Part shown: piece by piece, positions 15,200-24,075 of the stretch
How positions within the stretch are numbered: position 1 is the first letter of the stretch
How the letters are laid out: every line of letters begins with the position of its first letter
Origin: an uncultured Prevotella sp.
Lineage (GTDB): Bacteria; Bacteroidota; Bacteroidia; Bacteroidales; Bacteroidaceae
Direction of reading: 5' to 3'
Length of the DNA: 33,850 nt
Assembly: GCA_900546345.1 (NCBI GenBank)
Contig: URCI01000031.1
Span: 1 to 33,850, forward strand
The notes under the pieces: generated by a model
What the model was told of the DNA's origin: nothing
Database searches by the model: none
Seen by the model: the letters and a program-made list of their open reading frames with translations, nothing else
Program-made: the position numbers and the translations under genes

Positions 15200-17410
15200 A
15201 TGAACTTACCTATTGTCTTTTGGCTCATCCCGTTAGCCTCTGTCTGCGCCCTGCTCATGGCATGGGTGTTCTTCCGTAATATGATGAAAGAAGACGAGGG
15301 GACACCGCGTATGAAGGAGATTGCGCTCTACATCCGCAAGGGAGCCATGGCCTACCTGCGACAGCAATACCGGGTAGTGCTCATCGTGTTCATCGTCCTG
15401 GCCGTCATCTTTGCGATCATGGCTTATGGCTTCAACGCACAAAATCCGTGGGTGCCCTTCGCTTTCCTCACGGGTGGTTTCTTCAGTGGGCTGGCAGGCT
15501 TCTTTGGCATGAAGACCGCCACCTACGCCAGTGGACGCACAGCCAATGCCGCACGCGAAGGACTCCATAAAGGACTCAAGATCGCGTTTCGATCCGGTGC
15601 CGTCATGGGGCTCGTCGTCGTGGGACTGGGCTTGCTCGACATCGCTGCTTGGTTTCTCATCCTCAACATTTTCTATAGCGACATCGACCCACATACCGCT
15701 CTGATCACCATCACCACGACGATGCTGACCTTTGGCATGGGTGCTTCCACGCAGGCACTCTTCGCCCGTGTCGGTGGCGGCATATACACCAAGGCGGCTG
15801 ATGTCGGCGCTGATCTGGTCGGAAAGGTCGAAGCCGACATCCCGGAAGACGATCCGCGCAACCCGGCAACCATCGCCGACAATGTCGGTGACAATGTCGG
15901 TGACGTGGCCGGCATGGGTGCCGACCTCTACGAGAGCTATTGCGGCAGCATTCTCTCCACGGCAGCTCTTGGTGCCACGGCCTTTGCCATGAGTGCAGGC
16001 GACATGCAGCTCAGAGCTGTCATCGCACCGATGCTCATCGCGGCCGTAGGCGTCTTCCTCAGTCTGCTCGGCATCTTCCTCGTGCGCACCAAGGACGGAG
16101 CCACAATGAAAGATCTGCTCCACGCGCTGGGAATGGGCACCAACACGAGCGCCATCCTCATTGCTGTGGCTACCTTCGCCATTCTCTATTGGCTCAAGAT
16201 CGACAATTGGCTGGGCATAGGCTTCTCCGTTGTCAGCGGTCTCGCTGCCGGCGTGATCATCGGACAGGCGACAGAGTACTATACCTCTCAGAGCTACAAG
16301 CCGACGCAGCGCATTGCCGATGCCAGTCAGACAGGTGCCGCCACGGTGATCATCAAAGGCATAGGCACCGGCATGATCTCCACCTGTGTGCCCGTGATCA
16401 CCATCGCCGTCGCCATCATGCTCAGCTATCTCTGTGCCAACGGCTTTGATCTGAGCATGAGCGCCAGCAGCATCAGCCTCGGACTCTATGGTATTGGCAT
16501 CGCCGCCGTGGGCATGCTGTCCACGCTCGGCATCACGCTCGCCACCGACGCTTATGGCCCAATTGCCGACAATGCCGGAGGCAATGCCGAGATGAGCGGG
16601 TTGGGAGAGGAAATCCGCAAACGCACGGATGCCCTCGACGCACTGGGCAACACCACGGCAGCAACCGGCAAGGGCTTCGCCATCGGCTCTGCCGCGCTGA
16701 CCGCACTGGCCTTGCTGGCCTCGTATGTCGAGGAGATCAAACTGGCCATGAGCCGCGCCGTCGCCGGCGGACAGCAGTTTCTCGATGCTGCCGGCCAAGC
16801 CTTTGACCCCGCCAAGGCTTCGATGCCTGACTTCATGAACTTTTTCCAGGTCAACTTGATGAATCCGCGAGTGATCGTCGGGGCTTTCCTGGGTGCCATG
16901 GCCGCGTTTCTGTTCTGTGGTCTGACCATGGGCGCCGTTGGCCGGGCAGCCGAGAAGATGGTCAGCGAAGTGCGCCGGCAGTTCCATGAGATCCAAGGCA
17001 TTCTTGAGGGGAAGGCCACGCCGGACTACGGCCGTTGCGTGGAGATCAGCACCAAGTCGGCGCAGCACGAAATGATACTCCCGTCTCTGCTGGCGATCAT
17101 CATCCCGATTGTCGTGGGGATGGTATTGGGCGTGGCAGGCGTGCTCGGTCTGCTCGTCGGAGGACTCTCGGCCGGTTTCACCCTCGCCGTATTCATGGCT
17201 AACGCCGGGGGCGCCTGGGACAACGCGAAAAAGAGCATAGAGGAAGGACGCCTCGGCGGCAAGGGCTCGCCCTGTCACAAGGCCGCGATTGTCGGAGACA
17301 CCGTCGGCGATCCATTTAAAGACACGTCAGGTCCCTCGCTCAACATTCTCATCAAACTGATGTCCATGGTGAGCATTGTCATGGCGGGCCTCACAGTGGC
17401 ATGCATGTGA
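15200..17410 (+). CDS. hppA: Membrane-bound ion-translocating pyrophosphatase
   Basis: 736 residues with about 16 hydrophobic segments, normal for the family. It hydrolyses PPi in the cytoplasm and pumps Na+ or H+ across the inner membrane. The substrate-binding signature lies near residues 199-245: DVGADLVGKVEADIPEDDPR and ADNVGDNVGDVAGMGADLYE; a second Asp-rich loop near the end is GDTVGDPFKDTSGPSLNI. In LGNTTAATGKG the position after NTT is Ala, not Lys, which in this family marks the K+-dependent class; K+-dependent enzymes of Bacteroidales usually move Na+. Monocistronic, with its own promoter and a hairpin terminator 14 bases after the stop. Confidence 0.95.
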   Translation: MNLPIVFWLIPLASVCALLMAWVFFRNMMKEDEGTPRMKEIALYIRKGAMAYLRQQYRVVLIVFIVLAVIFAIMAYGFNAQNPWVPFAFLTGGFFSGLAGFFGMKTATYASGRTANAAREGLHKGLKIAFRSGAVMGLVVVGLGLLDIAAWFLILNIFYSDIDPHTALITITTTMLTFGMGASTQALFARVGGGIYTKAADVGADLVGKVEADIPEDDPRNPATIADNVGDNVGDVAGMGADLYESYCGSILSTAALGATAFAMSAGDMQLRAVIAPMLIAAVGVFLSLLGIFLVRTKDGATMKDLLHALGMGTNTSAILIAVATFAILYWLKIDNWLGIGFSVVSGLAAGVIIGQATEYYTSQSYKPTQRIADASQTGAATVIIKGIGTGMISTCVPVITIAVAIMLSYLCANGFDLSMSASSISLGLYGIGIAAVGMLSTLGITLATDAYGPIADNAGGNAEMSGLGEEIRKRTDALDALGNTTAATGKGFAIGSAALTALALLASYVEEIKLAMSRAVAGGQQFLDAAGQAFDPAKASMPDFMNFFQVNLMNPRVIVGAFLGAMAAFLFCGLTMGAVGRAAEKMVSEVRRQFHEIQGILEGKATPDYGRCVEISTKSAQHEMILPSLLAIIIPIVVGMVLGVAGVLGLLVGGLSAGFTLAVFMANAGGAWDNAKKSIEEGRLGGKGSPCHKAAIVGDTVGDPFKDTSGPSLNILIKLMSMVSIVMAGLTVACM

Positions 17411-17423
17411 TAAGAAAAAAAAT

Positions 17424-17444
17424 GGCGCGGCATGTTGCCGCGCC
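17424..17444. terminator. Bidirectional terminator between hppA and PorT-like gene
   Basis: GGCGCGGCA (17424-17432) and TGCCGCGCC (17436-17444), a perfect 9-bp GC-rich stem with a 3-base loop. Leftward it is followed by eight T's; rightward only by TATTT. Confidence 0.85.
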
Positions 17445-17466
17445 TATTTGCTGATCTTGGAAAAAT

Positions 17467-18162
17467 CTAAATCCTGTAACCCACACTGAGCGTCCATGTC
17501 TTGACACGCTCATCACCGCCAAGACTCTTACTTTGGGTCTTATAGACCTTTGACAACGGGAAGCTGTAGCGCAGATCAAGGATCACATGCTCATACTCCA
17601 CGCCAACACTGACGGGAATGCTCCACAGCACATTGCGCAGGCCATTGCCCTTGGTGTTGGTCTTTTCGATATCTGTAGAGTAAGTGTAGCTGCCATCCTT
17701 GTTGACCTTGACTTCCTGGGATTCTGTGTGTATACGGTTCCACAGGCCAAACCCAGCTTGCAGTCCCGTGCCCAACGAGATCTTGTCTGTAGCATACCAG
17801 CGCACCATCAACGGTATCTTCAGATAATCGATGGTGAAATAACTGCGGCTGAGGACATCATAAGTGCCCACGGCAGGATGGCTGAGGACATTGTCCTTAT
17901 AGTTGCATCCCTCACGGGAATAGAAAGCACCGATGCTCGCTGCCAAGGGATCGCTGACGCGATATTCAAGGTCCAAGCCTGCCATAGCGCCAGCCTTGGA
18001 CTTGCTGTCCATGGTTCCCACTTCATTGGTCATAGACGCATGGCTGATCGTGGAGAGATTCAGACCGACTCGCGGAATCACTGAGAAGGTGCCAGGATCG
18101 ACCTGTGCCCAACTCATCGTTGACATGCCAATCAGGGCAAGGAGTGATGCAATGTGTTTCAT
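17467..18162 (-). CDS. PorT-family outer-membrane beta-barrel protein
   Basis: 231 residues from ATG 18162. A signal peptide (MKHIASLLALIGMSTMSWAQ) is followed by alternating beta-strands of a small barrel: PRVGLNLSTISH, AGLDLEYRVSD, YLKIPLMVRWYA, SLGTGLQAGFGLW, VSVGVEYEHVILDLRYSF, and a closing strand WTLSVGYRI with an aromatic near the C-terminus. This is the PorT/OMP_b-brl_2 pattern of Bacteroidota. Function of this paralogue is unknown; true PorT is part of type IX secretion, but the fold is shared by many small barrels. Its frame extends 17 codons upstream across its own -7 box, so ATG 18162 is correct. Confidence 0.85.
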   Translation of the reverse strand: MKHIASLLALIGMSTMSWAQVDPGTFSVIPRVGLNLSTISHASMTNEVGTMDSKSKAGAMAGLDLEYRVSDPLAASIGAFYSREGCNYKDNVLSHPAVGTYDVLSRSYFTIDYLKIPLMVRWYATDKISLGTGLQAGFGLWNRIHTESQEVKVNKDGSYTYSTDIEKTNTKGNGLRNVLWSIPVSVGVEYEHVILDLRYSFPLSKVYKTQSKSLGGDERVKTWTLSVGYRI

Positions 18163-18188
18163 ATTTATAATAGGAGAATATTGTCTTC

Positions 18189-18196
18189 CAAAATTA
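18189..18196 (-). promoter_or_regulatory. -7 box of the PorT-like gene
   Basis: Minus-strand TAATTTTG (18196 to 18189), 27 bases before the ATG. Confidence 0.65.
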
Positions 18197-18290
18197 GCAA
18201 TATTATCTCGCACGTCAACGCTTCTGCGAGAAAAATAAGTAAATGACGCAATTTATTCCCAAAAAATTTGGTCACATCACAAAGTTTTCG

Positions 18291-18298
18291 TAATTTTG
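18291..18298 (+). promoter_or_regulatory. -7 box of tRNA-Val
   Basis: TAATTTTG at 18291-18298, 47 bases before the mature tRNA 5' end, leaving a short 5' leader for RNase P. Confidence 0.65.
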
Positions 18299-18344
18299 CA
18301 CAACGTAACACAGAGGTTCAGACATTACCTCAAATGGTTTACAC

Positions 18345-18419
18345 AGGGGCATAGCCCAGCTGGTTTAGAGCGCTGCAGTCACATTGCAGAGGTCATGGGT
18401 TCGAGTCCCATTGTCCCTA
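18345..18419 (+). tRNA. tRNA-Val (anticodon CAC)
   Basis: A 75-base cloverleaf. Acceptor AGGGGCA pairs with TGTCCCT (one G-T), discriminator A. The anticodon stem CTGCA/TGCAG encloses loop GTCACAT with anticodon CAC (reads GUG). The T arm is ATGGG-TTCGAGT-CCCAT. The D stem GCCC/GAGC has one C-A mismatch. The 3' CCA is not encoded. A strong terminator follows. Confidence 0.92.
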
Positions 18420-18420
18420 C

Positions 18421-18466
18421 AAAGCCGTCCAAAACACAAATCGTGGTTGGGACGGCTTTTTTCTTT
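18421..18466 (+). terminator. Terminator after tRNA-Val
   Basis: AAAGCCGTCC (18421-18430) and GGACGGCTTT (18450-18459) form a 10-bp stem with a 19-base loop, followed by TTTTCTTTTTC. Confidence 0.88.
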
Positions 18467-18537
18467 TTCTTTCCCCACTGCTCAGAAATTCCGAAATAAT
18501 TCCTTCGATCTTTCGTGACTTTGCCAGGAAAAAAGCG

Positions 18538-18545
18538 TAACTTTG
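18538..18545 (+). promoter_or_regulatory. -7 box of dnaB
   Basis: TAACTTTG at 18538-18545, about 100 bases before the dnaB ATG. Confidence 0.6.
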
Positions 18546-18644
18546 CAATTACCTTCTACGAGCCGGGACAAGACTTCCTTTTCTCTCCCTGGCTCAATGA
18601 TCGTCACAGACATAACATTCATCCCGCAAAATACCAAATAGCAT

Positions 18645-20201
18645 ATGGCAGAACAAAAAAGTGGTGCGCCGCGTCGCAAAAAAACGGCTGCACCCATCGA
18701 CCCCACCTACGGGCACCTGCAACCACAGGCCATTGACGTGGAGAAGGTGGTGCTCGGTGCACTGATGATCGACAAGGACGCCTTCTCTGTCGTCTCGGAG
18801 CTCATCCGTCCCGAAACCTTCTACGACCCGCGTCATCAAAAGATCTTCAAAGCAATACAGACGCTCAACATGGAGGAGAAGCCGGTCGACATCCTCACGG
18901 TCACCAACGAACTCGAGCACGAAGGCACGATCGATGATGTCGGCGGACCAAACTACATCATCGAACTCTCCTCGCACGTCGCTTCATCAGCCCATATCGA
19001 GCAGCACTCCAAGATCCTCAAACAGAAGTTCCTGGCACGGCAGCTCATCTCTTTTGCCAGTGACATCGAGACAAAAGCCTTTGACACCACCGTCGACGTC
19101 GATGAACTCATGCAGGAAGCAGAAGGCAGCCTCTTTGAGATCTCACGGAAAAACATGAAGCAGGACTACACACAGATCGACCCGGTCATCCGACAGGCCA
19201 TCGACACCCTGCAAAAAGCTTCCGCCAACACAAGTGGACTCACCGGTATCCCCTCAGGCTTTACCAAACTCGACGACATGACATCAGGATGGCAGAAGAG
19301 TGACCTCGTCATTATCGCCGGACGTCCGGCCATGGGTAAGACGTCGTTTGCACTGTCTATCGCCAAGAACATCGCCGTGGACTATCAGACGCCGATCGCC
19401 TTCTTCTCGCTTGAGATGAACAACGAGCAGCTCGTTGACCGTCTCATCTCCAACGTCTGCGAGATCGAGGGTAAGAAGATCATGAACGGTCAGCTTGCCC
19501 GCGACGAATGGGAACGGCTCGACAAGAACCTCTCCCGACTGACCGGAGCTCCCATCTATGTCGACGACACGCCGGGTCTTTCCATCTTTGAGTTGCGCAC
19601 CAAGGCACGCCGTCTCGTCAGGGAGAAAGGCGTGAAGATCATCATGATCGACTACTTGCAGCTCATGAACGCCAACGGCATGCGCTTCGGCAACCGCCAG
19701 GAAGAGGTGTCAACCATCTCGCGCTCACTCAAAGGTCTGGCCAAGGAACTCGACATCCCTATCATCGCCCTCTCGCAGCTCAACCGTACCGTAGAGAACC
19801 GCGAGGGCATTGAGGGCAAGCGACCACAGCTGAGCGACCTGCGTGAGTCCGGAGCTATCGAGCAGGATGCCGATATGGTGCTCTTCGTCCACCGACCCGA
19901 ATACTATCGTATCTATCAGGACGAGAAAGGAAACGACCTCCACGGCAAAGCCCAAATCATTATTGCCAAGCACCGTAAAGGTGCCACGGGCGATGTGCTC
20001 CTGACGTTCCAAGGACAATACACACGCTTCATGAACCCAGAGGACGCCCAGTTGGCACCACTGCCGGGCGAGATGAATGGTGGCGAGTTCATTGGTTCTA
20101 AGATGAATCAGGATTTTGGCGGCGACCCGGCGGCCGATCCTTTTGCCCAAGATCCACTGGCCGGTATGCCCCCAGACAATGGCGGAGCAGTGCCTTTCTG
20201 A
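18645..20201 (+). CDS. dnaB: Replicative DNA helicase
   Basis: 518 residues. DnaB N-terminal domain from about 25 to 130 (LQPQAIDVEKVVLGALMIDK), linker, then the RecA-like C-terminal domain with Walker A GRPAMGKT (226-233), EMNNEQLVDRL, Walker B IIMIDYLQLM, SQLNRTVENR and the arginine-finger region LRESGAIEQDADMVLFVHRP. It unwinds DNA at the replication fork as a hexamer. Slightly longer than E. coli DnaB (471) because of a basic N-terminal extension and a low-complexity Asp/Pro/Gly-rich C-terminal tail (last 50 residues). No intein. Monocistronic between the tRNA terminator and the leucine promoter. Confidence 0.97.
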   Translation: MAEQKSGAPRRKKTAAPIDPTYGHLQPQAIDVEKVVLGALMIDKDAFSVVSELIRPETFYDPRHQKIFKAIQTLNMEEKPVDILTVTNELEHEGTIDDVGGPNYIIELSSHVASSAHIEQHSKILKQKFLARQLISFASDIETKAFDTTVDVDELMQEAEGSLFEISRKNMKQDYTQIDPVIRQAIDTLQKASANTSGLTGIPSGFTKLDDMTSGWQKSDLVIIAGRPAMGKTSFALSIAKNIAVDYQTPIAFFSLEMNNEQLVDRLISNVCEIEGKKIMNGQLARDEWERLDKNLSRLTGAPIYVDDTPGLSIFELRTKARRLVREKGVKIIMIDYLQLMNANGMRFGNRQEEVSTISRSLKGLAKELDIPIIALSQLNRTVENREGIEGKRPQLSDLRESGAIEQDADMVLFVHRPEYYRIYQDEKGNDLHGKAQIIIAKHRKGATGDVLLTFQGQYTRFMNPEDAQLAPLPGEMNGGEFIGSKMNQDFGGDPAADPFAQDPLAGMPPDNGGAVPF

Positions 20202-20239
20202 TAAATTATCAGTTTAAAGTGCAAAAAAGTTACAGATTA

Positions 20240-20271
20240 TTTGCTTGTATCGACGAAATTATCTACCTTTG
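20240..20271 (+). promoter_or_regulatory. Promoter of the leucine operon
   Basis: TTTG (20240-20243) and TACCTTTG (20264-20271) with a 20-base spacer, an exact match to the Bacteroidota consensus. Transcription starts near 20278, 35 bases before the leader-peptide ATG. Confidence 0.85.
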
Positions 20272-20312
20272 CACTCGTAAACAGAAATAGAGACAATACA
20301 AAAGATCAGGTT

Positions 20313-20402
20313 ATGACAAGTTTGTACATCCTTCTAAGCATTATTATTAGCATTCGACTGCAATCCACAGCCGGAAGTGAGAAGGTGTGCGTACATGTCT
20401 GA
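20313..20402 (+). CDS. Leu/Ile/Val-rich leader peptide of the leucine operon
   Basis: A 29-codon ORF, MTSLYILLSIIISIRLQSTA followed by nine residues ending VCVHV. Twelve of 29 residues are branched-chain: four Leu (TTG, CTT, CTA, CTG), five Ile (ATC and four ATT, three in a row), three Val. It lies between the operon promoter and a strong terminator-like hairpin upstream of leuA. Its role is to be a sensor: ribosome stalling at the Leu/Ile codons (6-14) decides which hairpin forms. There is only a weak AGG before the ATG. Called from position, codon content and the matching RNA structures; no homologue was consulted. Confidence 0.88.
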   Translation: MTSLYILLSIIISIRLQSTAGSEKVCVHV

Positions 20403-20436
20403 CAGACATCAACCATATAGAGCCTTTCCACTTCCG
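20330..20436 (+). promoter_or_regulatory. Alternative hairpins of the leucine attenuator
   Basis: Region 1, CCTTCT (20330-20335), inside the control codons, pairs with AGAAGG (20380-20385). Region 2, CGGAAGTG (20372-20379) plus AAGG, pairs instead with region 3, CACTTCCG (20429-20436) plus CCTT (20423-20426). Region 3 is also the 5' arm of the terminator, so antiterminator and terminator exclude each other. A ribosome held at codons 7-14 covers region 1 and frees region 2 for the antiterminator; one that reaches the stop at 20400-20402 covers region 2 and lets the terminator form. Confidence 0.82.
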
Positions 20437-20455
20437 TGAGTGGGAAGGCTTTTTT
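20421..20455 (+). terminator. Attenuator terminator of the leucine operon
   Basis: AGCCTTTCCACT (20421-20432) and AGTGGGAAGGCT (20439-20450) form a 12-bp stem (one G-U) with a 6-base loop, followed by TTTTTG. It lies 60 bases before leuA and so must be overcome for expression. Confidence 0.92.
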
Positions 20456-20513
20456 GTTTGGATCGGTTTCAGGGAACAACAGAGAAAGCAAAAACATTTA
20501 ATACTTAAAAGAT

Positions 20514-22016
20514 ATGAGCGACAGACTTTACATTTTCGACACGACGCTCCGCGATGGCGAGCAGGTGCCTGGTTGTCAGTTGAACACAGTAGAGAAGATT
20601 CAAGTGGCCAAGCAACTCGAGCTATTGGGCGTAGACGTCATCGAGGCGGGATTCCCCATCTCATCGCCGGGTGACTTCAACTCTGTGGTGGAGATCTCCA
20701 AAGCCGTGACTTGGCCTACTATCTGCGCACTGACACGCGCCGTGGAAAAAGACATTGACTGCGCCGCTGAGGCTTTGCAATATGCCAAACATAAACGCAT
20801 CCATACGGGTATCGGCACGAGCGACTACCATATTAAATATAAGTTCAACTCCACCCGTGAGGAGATCCTCGAGCGCGCCGTAAGAGCCGTAGCCTATGCC
20901 AAGAAGTATGTCGATGACGTTGAGTTCTATGCTGAGGATGCCGGACGCACCGACAATGAGTACCTCGCTAAAGTCGTCGAAGCTGTCATCAAGGCCGGAG
21001 CCACTGTGGTCAACATTCCCGACACCACAGGCTATTGCCTCCCCAACGAGTATGGGGCAAAGATCAAATACCTCAAAGAGCATGTCGACAACATTGACAA
21101 GGCCATTATCTCCACACACTGCCACAACGATTTGGGCATGGCAACAGCCAACACGCTCGAAGGCGTGCTCAACGGCGCACGACAAGTAGAGGTGACGGTC
21201 AACGGCATCGGAGAGCGTGCCGGCAACACTTCACTGGAGGAGATCGCCATGATCCTGAAGTGTCACAAGGGCATCGGCATTGACACCAATATCAACACCC
21301 GCAAGATCTATCCGATCTCACGCATGGTCTCCTCGCTGATGAACATGCCGGTACAGCCCAACAAGGCCATTGTCGGCCGCAACGCTTTTGCACACTCCAG
21401 TGGCATCCACCAGGATGGTGTGCTGAAAAACGTGCAGACCTACGAGATCATCGATCCAAAGGATATCGGACTCGACAACAACGAGATCGTCCTCACAGCA
21501 CGCTCCGGACGCGCTGCGCTGCGCTATCGTCTAGAAGTCAATGGCGTGGATATCAAAGACGAAGAGACACTCGACAAGATCTACAAGCAGTTCCTTCTGC
21601 TCGCTGACAAGAAGAAAGAGATCACCGACGACGATGTGCTCATGCTCGCCGGAGCTGACCGCACAGCCAACCACAGTGTGAAGCTCGACTATCTGCAAGT
21701 GACCACAGGCAAGGGTGTGCGCTCTGTAGCCAGCATCGGTCTCGACATTGCCGGACAGAAGTTCGAGGAATGCTCCACAGGCAATGGCCCTGTCGACGCA
21801 GCCATCTCTGCTCTGAAGCGCATCGTCCGCAAACAGATGACCTTAAAGGAGTTTACCATTCAGGCCATTTCCAAAGGATCCGACGATGTGGGCAAAGTGC
21901 ACATGCAAGTAGAGTATGACGGACAGATCTACTATGGCTTTGGCGCCAACACCGACATCGTCACCGCTTCTGTCGAGGCTTACATCGACTGCATCAATAA
22001 GTTCAGAATCAAATAA
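20514..22016 (+). CDS. leuA: 2-isopropylmalate synthase
   Basis: 500 residues. Condenses acetyl-CoA with 2-oxoisovalerate, the first step of leucine synthesis. The TIM-barrel start FDTTLRDGEQ (Arg13, Asp14, Glu16) and the metal-binding STHCHNDLGMA (H-x-H) are intact, as is GIGERAGNTSLEEI. A C-terminal regulatory domain (about 385-500), with GADRTANHSVKLDYLQVTTG, VDAAISALKRI and FGANTDIVTASVEAY, should bind leucine for feedback inhibition. First structural gene of the operon, 24 bases before leuC. Confidence 0.96.
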   Translation: MSDRLYIFDTTLRDGEQVPGCQLNTVEKIQVAKQLELLGVDVIEAGFPISSPGDFNSVVEISKAVTWPTICALTRAVEKDIDCAAEALQYAKHKRIHTGIGTSDYHIKYKFNSTREEILERAVRAVAYAKKYVDDVEFYAEDAGRTDNEYLAKVVEAVIKAGATVVNIPDTTGYCLPNEYGAKIKYLKEHVDNIDKAIISTHCHNDLGMATANTLEGVLNGARQVEVTVNGIGERAGNTSLEEIAMILKCHKGIGIDTNINTRKIYPISRMVSSLMNMPVQPNKAIVGRNAFAHSSGIHQDGVLKNVQTYEIIDPKDIGLDNNEIVLTARSGRAALRYRLEVNGVDIKDEETLDKIYKQFLLLADKKKEITDDDVLMLAGADRTANHSVKLDYLQVTTGKGVRSVASIGLDIAGQKFEECSTGNGPVDAAISALKRIVRKQMTLKEFTIQAISKGSDDVGKVHMQVEYDGQIYYGFGANTDIVTASVEAYIDCINKFRIK

Positions 22017-22040
22017 CACACACATATTTTATAGATAGAT

Positions 22041-23435
22041 ATGAATACCCTGTTTGACAAAATTTGGGACAGCCACGTCGTTCAGATTGTGAAAGACGGT
22101 CCCACTCAGTTGTATATCGACCGTCTCTACTGCCACGAGGTGACCTCTCCACAGGCTTTCCAAGGACTGCGACAGCGCGGACTGAAGGTCTTCCGCCCAC
22201 AGCAGGTCTTCGCTATGCCTGACCACAACATACAAACCCACGATCAGGACAAGCCCGTCGCTGACCCCGTAGGACGCAAACAAATCGAAACGCTCGACAA
22301 AAACTGCAAGGAGTTTGGTGTGACTGAATTCAAGATGAACACACCCGAGAATGGTATCATCCATGTCGTAGGACCCGAAACCGGACTCTCCCTGCCGGGC
22401 ATGACCATCGTCTGCGGTGACTCTCACACCTCTACCCACGGAGCAATGGGTGCCGTAGCCTTTGGCATCGGCACATCGGAAGTAGAGATGGTACTCGCCT
22501 CGCAGTGCATCCTGCAACAGAAGCCGAAGTCGATGCGCATCAACATCAACGGCAAACTGAAACCGGGAGTGACGGCTAAGGATGTCGCCCTTTATCTGAT
22601 GTCGCAACTGACAACCTCCGGCGCTACTGGCTATTTTGTTGAGTATGCCGGTGATGTGGTACGCAACATGAGCATGGAAGGCCGTCTGACGCTCTGCAAC
22701 CTGTCGATCGAGATGGGTGCACGCGGTGGTTTCGTGGCACCCGACGAAAAGACATTCGCTTACATCAGAGGCAAGAAATATGCGCCGAAAGGTGAGGATT
22801 GGGAGCGTGCCGTCGCCTATTGGAAGACACTGAAATCCGGCGATGACGCCGTCTTCGACCGTGAAGTGACCTACGACGCAGCCGACATAGAGCCTCGCAT
22901 CACTTACGGCACGAACCCAGGCATGGGCATTGCCATCAACGGCACGATTCCCACACTCGACGAGATCCCCGAAAGCGACCAGGCTTCGTTCTTGAAGAGT
23001 CTGAAATACATGGGCTTCCAACCGGGCGAGAAGTTGTTGGGCCACCCCATCGACTATGTGTTCCTCGGTGCTTGCACCAACGGCCGCATCGAAGACTTCC
23101 GCGCTTTCGCCTCTCTGGTCAAGGGACATCACAAGGCTCCAAACGTGGTGGCCTGGCTGGTACCCGGCTCCTGGGCTGTCGCACAGCAGATCAAAAACGA
23201 AAAACTCGATAAGGTTCTGAATGAGGCAGGATTTGAAATCCGGCAACCCGGTTGCTCGGCTTGTCTGGCTATGAACGATGACAAGGTGCCGGCAGGACGC
23301 TACAGCGTGTCAACCTCCAACCGCAACTTCGAAGGCCGTCAGGGCCCAGGCTCACGCACCATTCTGGCCAGTCCGCTGGTCGCTGCCGCTGCCGCTATCA
23401 CGGGTAAGGTTACTGACCCGCGCGAGTTTATGTAA
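22041..23435 (+). CDS. leuC: 3-isopropylmalate dehydratase large subunit
   Basis: 464 residues, standard length. With LeuD it isomerises 2- to 3-isopropylmalate through an aconitase-type [4Fe-4S] cluster. The three cluster cysteines are present: Cys345 in FLGACTNGRIEDF, Cys405 and Cys408 in GCSACLAMN. Other family blocks include CGDSHTSTHGAMGAVAFGIG and NMSMEGRLTLCNLSIEMGAR. It can also act on citramalate-derived substrates in organisms that make isoleucine by the pyruvate route, which matters given the second synthase in this operon. Confidence 0.96.
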   Translation: MNTLFDKIWDSHVVQIVKDGPTQLYIDRLYCHEVTSPQAFQGLRQRGLKVFRPQQVFAMPDHNIQTHDQDKPVADPVGRKQIETLDKNCKEFGVTEFKMNTPENGIIHVVGPETGLSLPGMTIVCGDSHTSTHGAMGAVAFGIGTSEVEMVLASQCILQQKPKSMRININGKLKPGVTAKDVALYLMSQLTTSGATGYFVEYAGDVVRNMSMEGRLTLCNLSIEMGARGGFVAPDEKTFAYIRGKKYAPKGEDWERAVAYWKTLKSGDDAVFDREVTYDAADIEPRITYGTNPGMGIAINGTIPTLDEIPESDQASFLKSLKYMGFQPGEKLLGHPIDYVFLGACTNGRIEDFRAFASLVKGHHKAPNVVAWLVPGSWAVAQQIKNEKLDKVLNEAGFEIRQPGCSACLAMNDDKVPAGRYSVSTSNRNFEGRQGPGSRTILASPLVAAAAAITGKVTDPREFM

Positions 23436-23467
23436 TCCTCAGGTAAACACATCAGTATTTTATCGAA

Positions 23468-24070
23468 ATGAAACAGAAATTCAATGTCATCACTTCCAGC
23501 TGCATTCCTCTTCCTTTGGAGAATGTAGATACAGACCAAATCATTCCAGCCCGCTTCCTCAAGGCTACCGACAAGGAAGGCTTCGGCGATAACCTCTTCC
23601 GCGACTGGCGCTACAACAAAGACGGAAGCCTGAAGAAGGACTTCGTCCTCAATGATCCCAGCTACTCCGGATGCATCCTTGTTGCAGGAAAGAACTTCGG
23701 ATCAGGATCCAGCCGTGAGCATGCCGCATGGGCAATAGCCGGTTATGGCTTCCGCGTCGTCATCAGCTCGTTCTTTGCTGACATCCACAAGAACAACGAA
23801 CTGAACAACTTTGTGCTTCCCGTCGTTGTCTCGGAACCTTTCCTGAAGGAACTCTTTGACTCCATCGCCAAAGACCATAAGACACAGGTGAAGGTCGACC
23901 TGCCCAATCAGACGGTTACCAACATGGCCACAGGCAAGAGCGAACACTTCGAAATCAATGGTTATAAGAAGCATTGCTTGATGAATGGCCTCGACGATGT
24001 GGACTTTCTCGTACAGAATCGTGACAAAGTCGAAGACTTTGAAAAGAATCGTAAGACATGGAACCGCTAA
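23468..24070 (+). CDS. leuD: 3-isopropylmalate dehydratase small subunit
   Basis: 200 residues. The swivelling domain partner of LeuC: begins with PLPLENVDTDQIIPARFLK, then DPSYSGCILVAGKNFGSGSSREHAAWA (shown by GSGSSREHAAWA), and the RVVISSFFADIHKNNELNN block. All family features are intact. 32 bases after leuC; its last codons touch or overlap the start of the next gene, implying tight coupling. Confidence 0.95.
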   Translation: MKQKFNVITSSCIPLPLENVDTDQIIPARFLKATDKEGFGDNLFRDWRYNKDGSLKKDFVLNDPSYSGCILVAGKNFGSGSSREHAAWAIAGYGFRVVISSFFADIHKNNELNNFVLPVVVSEPFLKELFDSIAKDHKTQVKVDLPNQTVTNMATGKSEHFEINGYKKHCLMNGLDDVDFLVQNRDKVEDFEKNRKTWNR

Positions 24071-24075
24071 ATAAG

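Noticed and set aside
15233..17278. A 681-codon open frame antisense to hppA
   Set aside because: It is a GC-bias shadow of the hppA codons: composition is dominated by His, Glu, Asp and Gly, with no domain, and hppA itself is fully conserved.
18345..18419. tRNA-Val as an attachment site for an integrated element
   Set aside because: No integrase nearby and no repeat of the tRNA 3' end was noticed in the window.
22029..23246. 405-codon frame antisense to leuC
   Set aside because: Shadow of leuC in a codon-biased region; no recognisable product.
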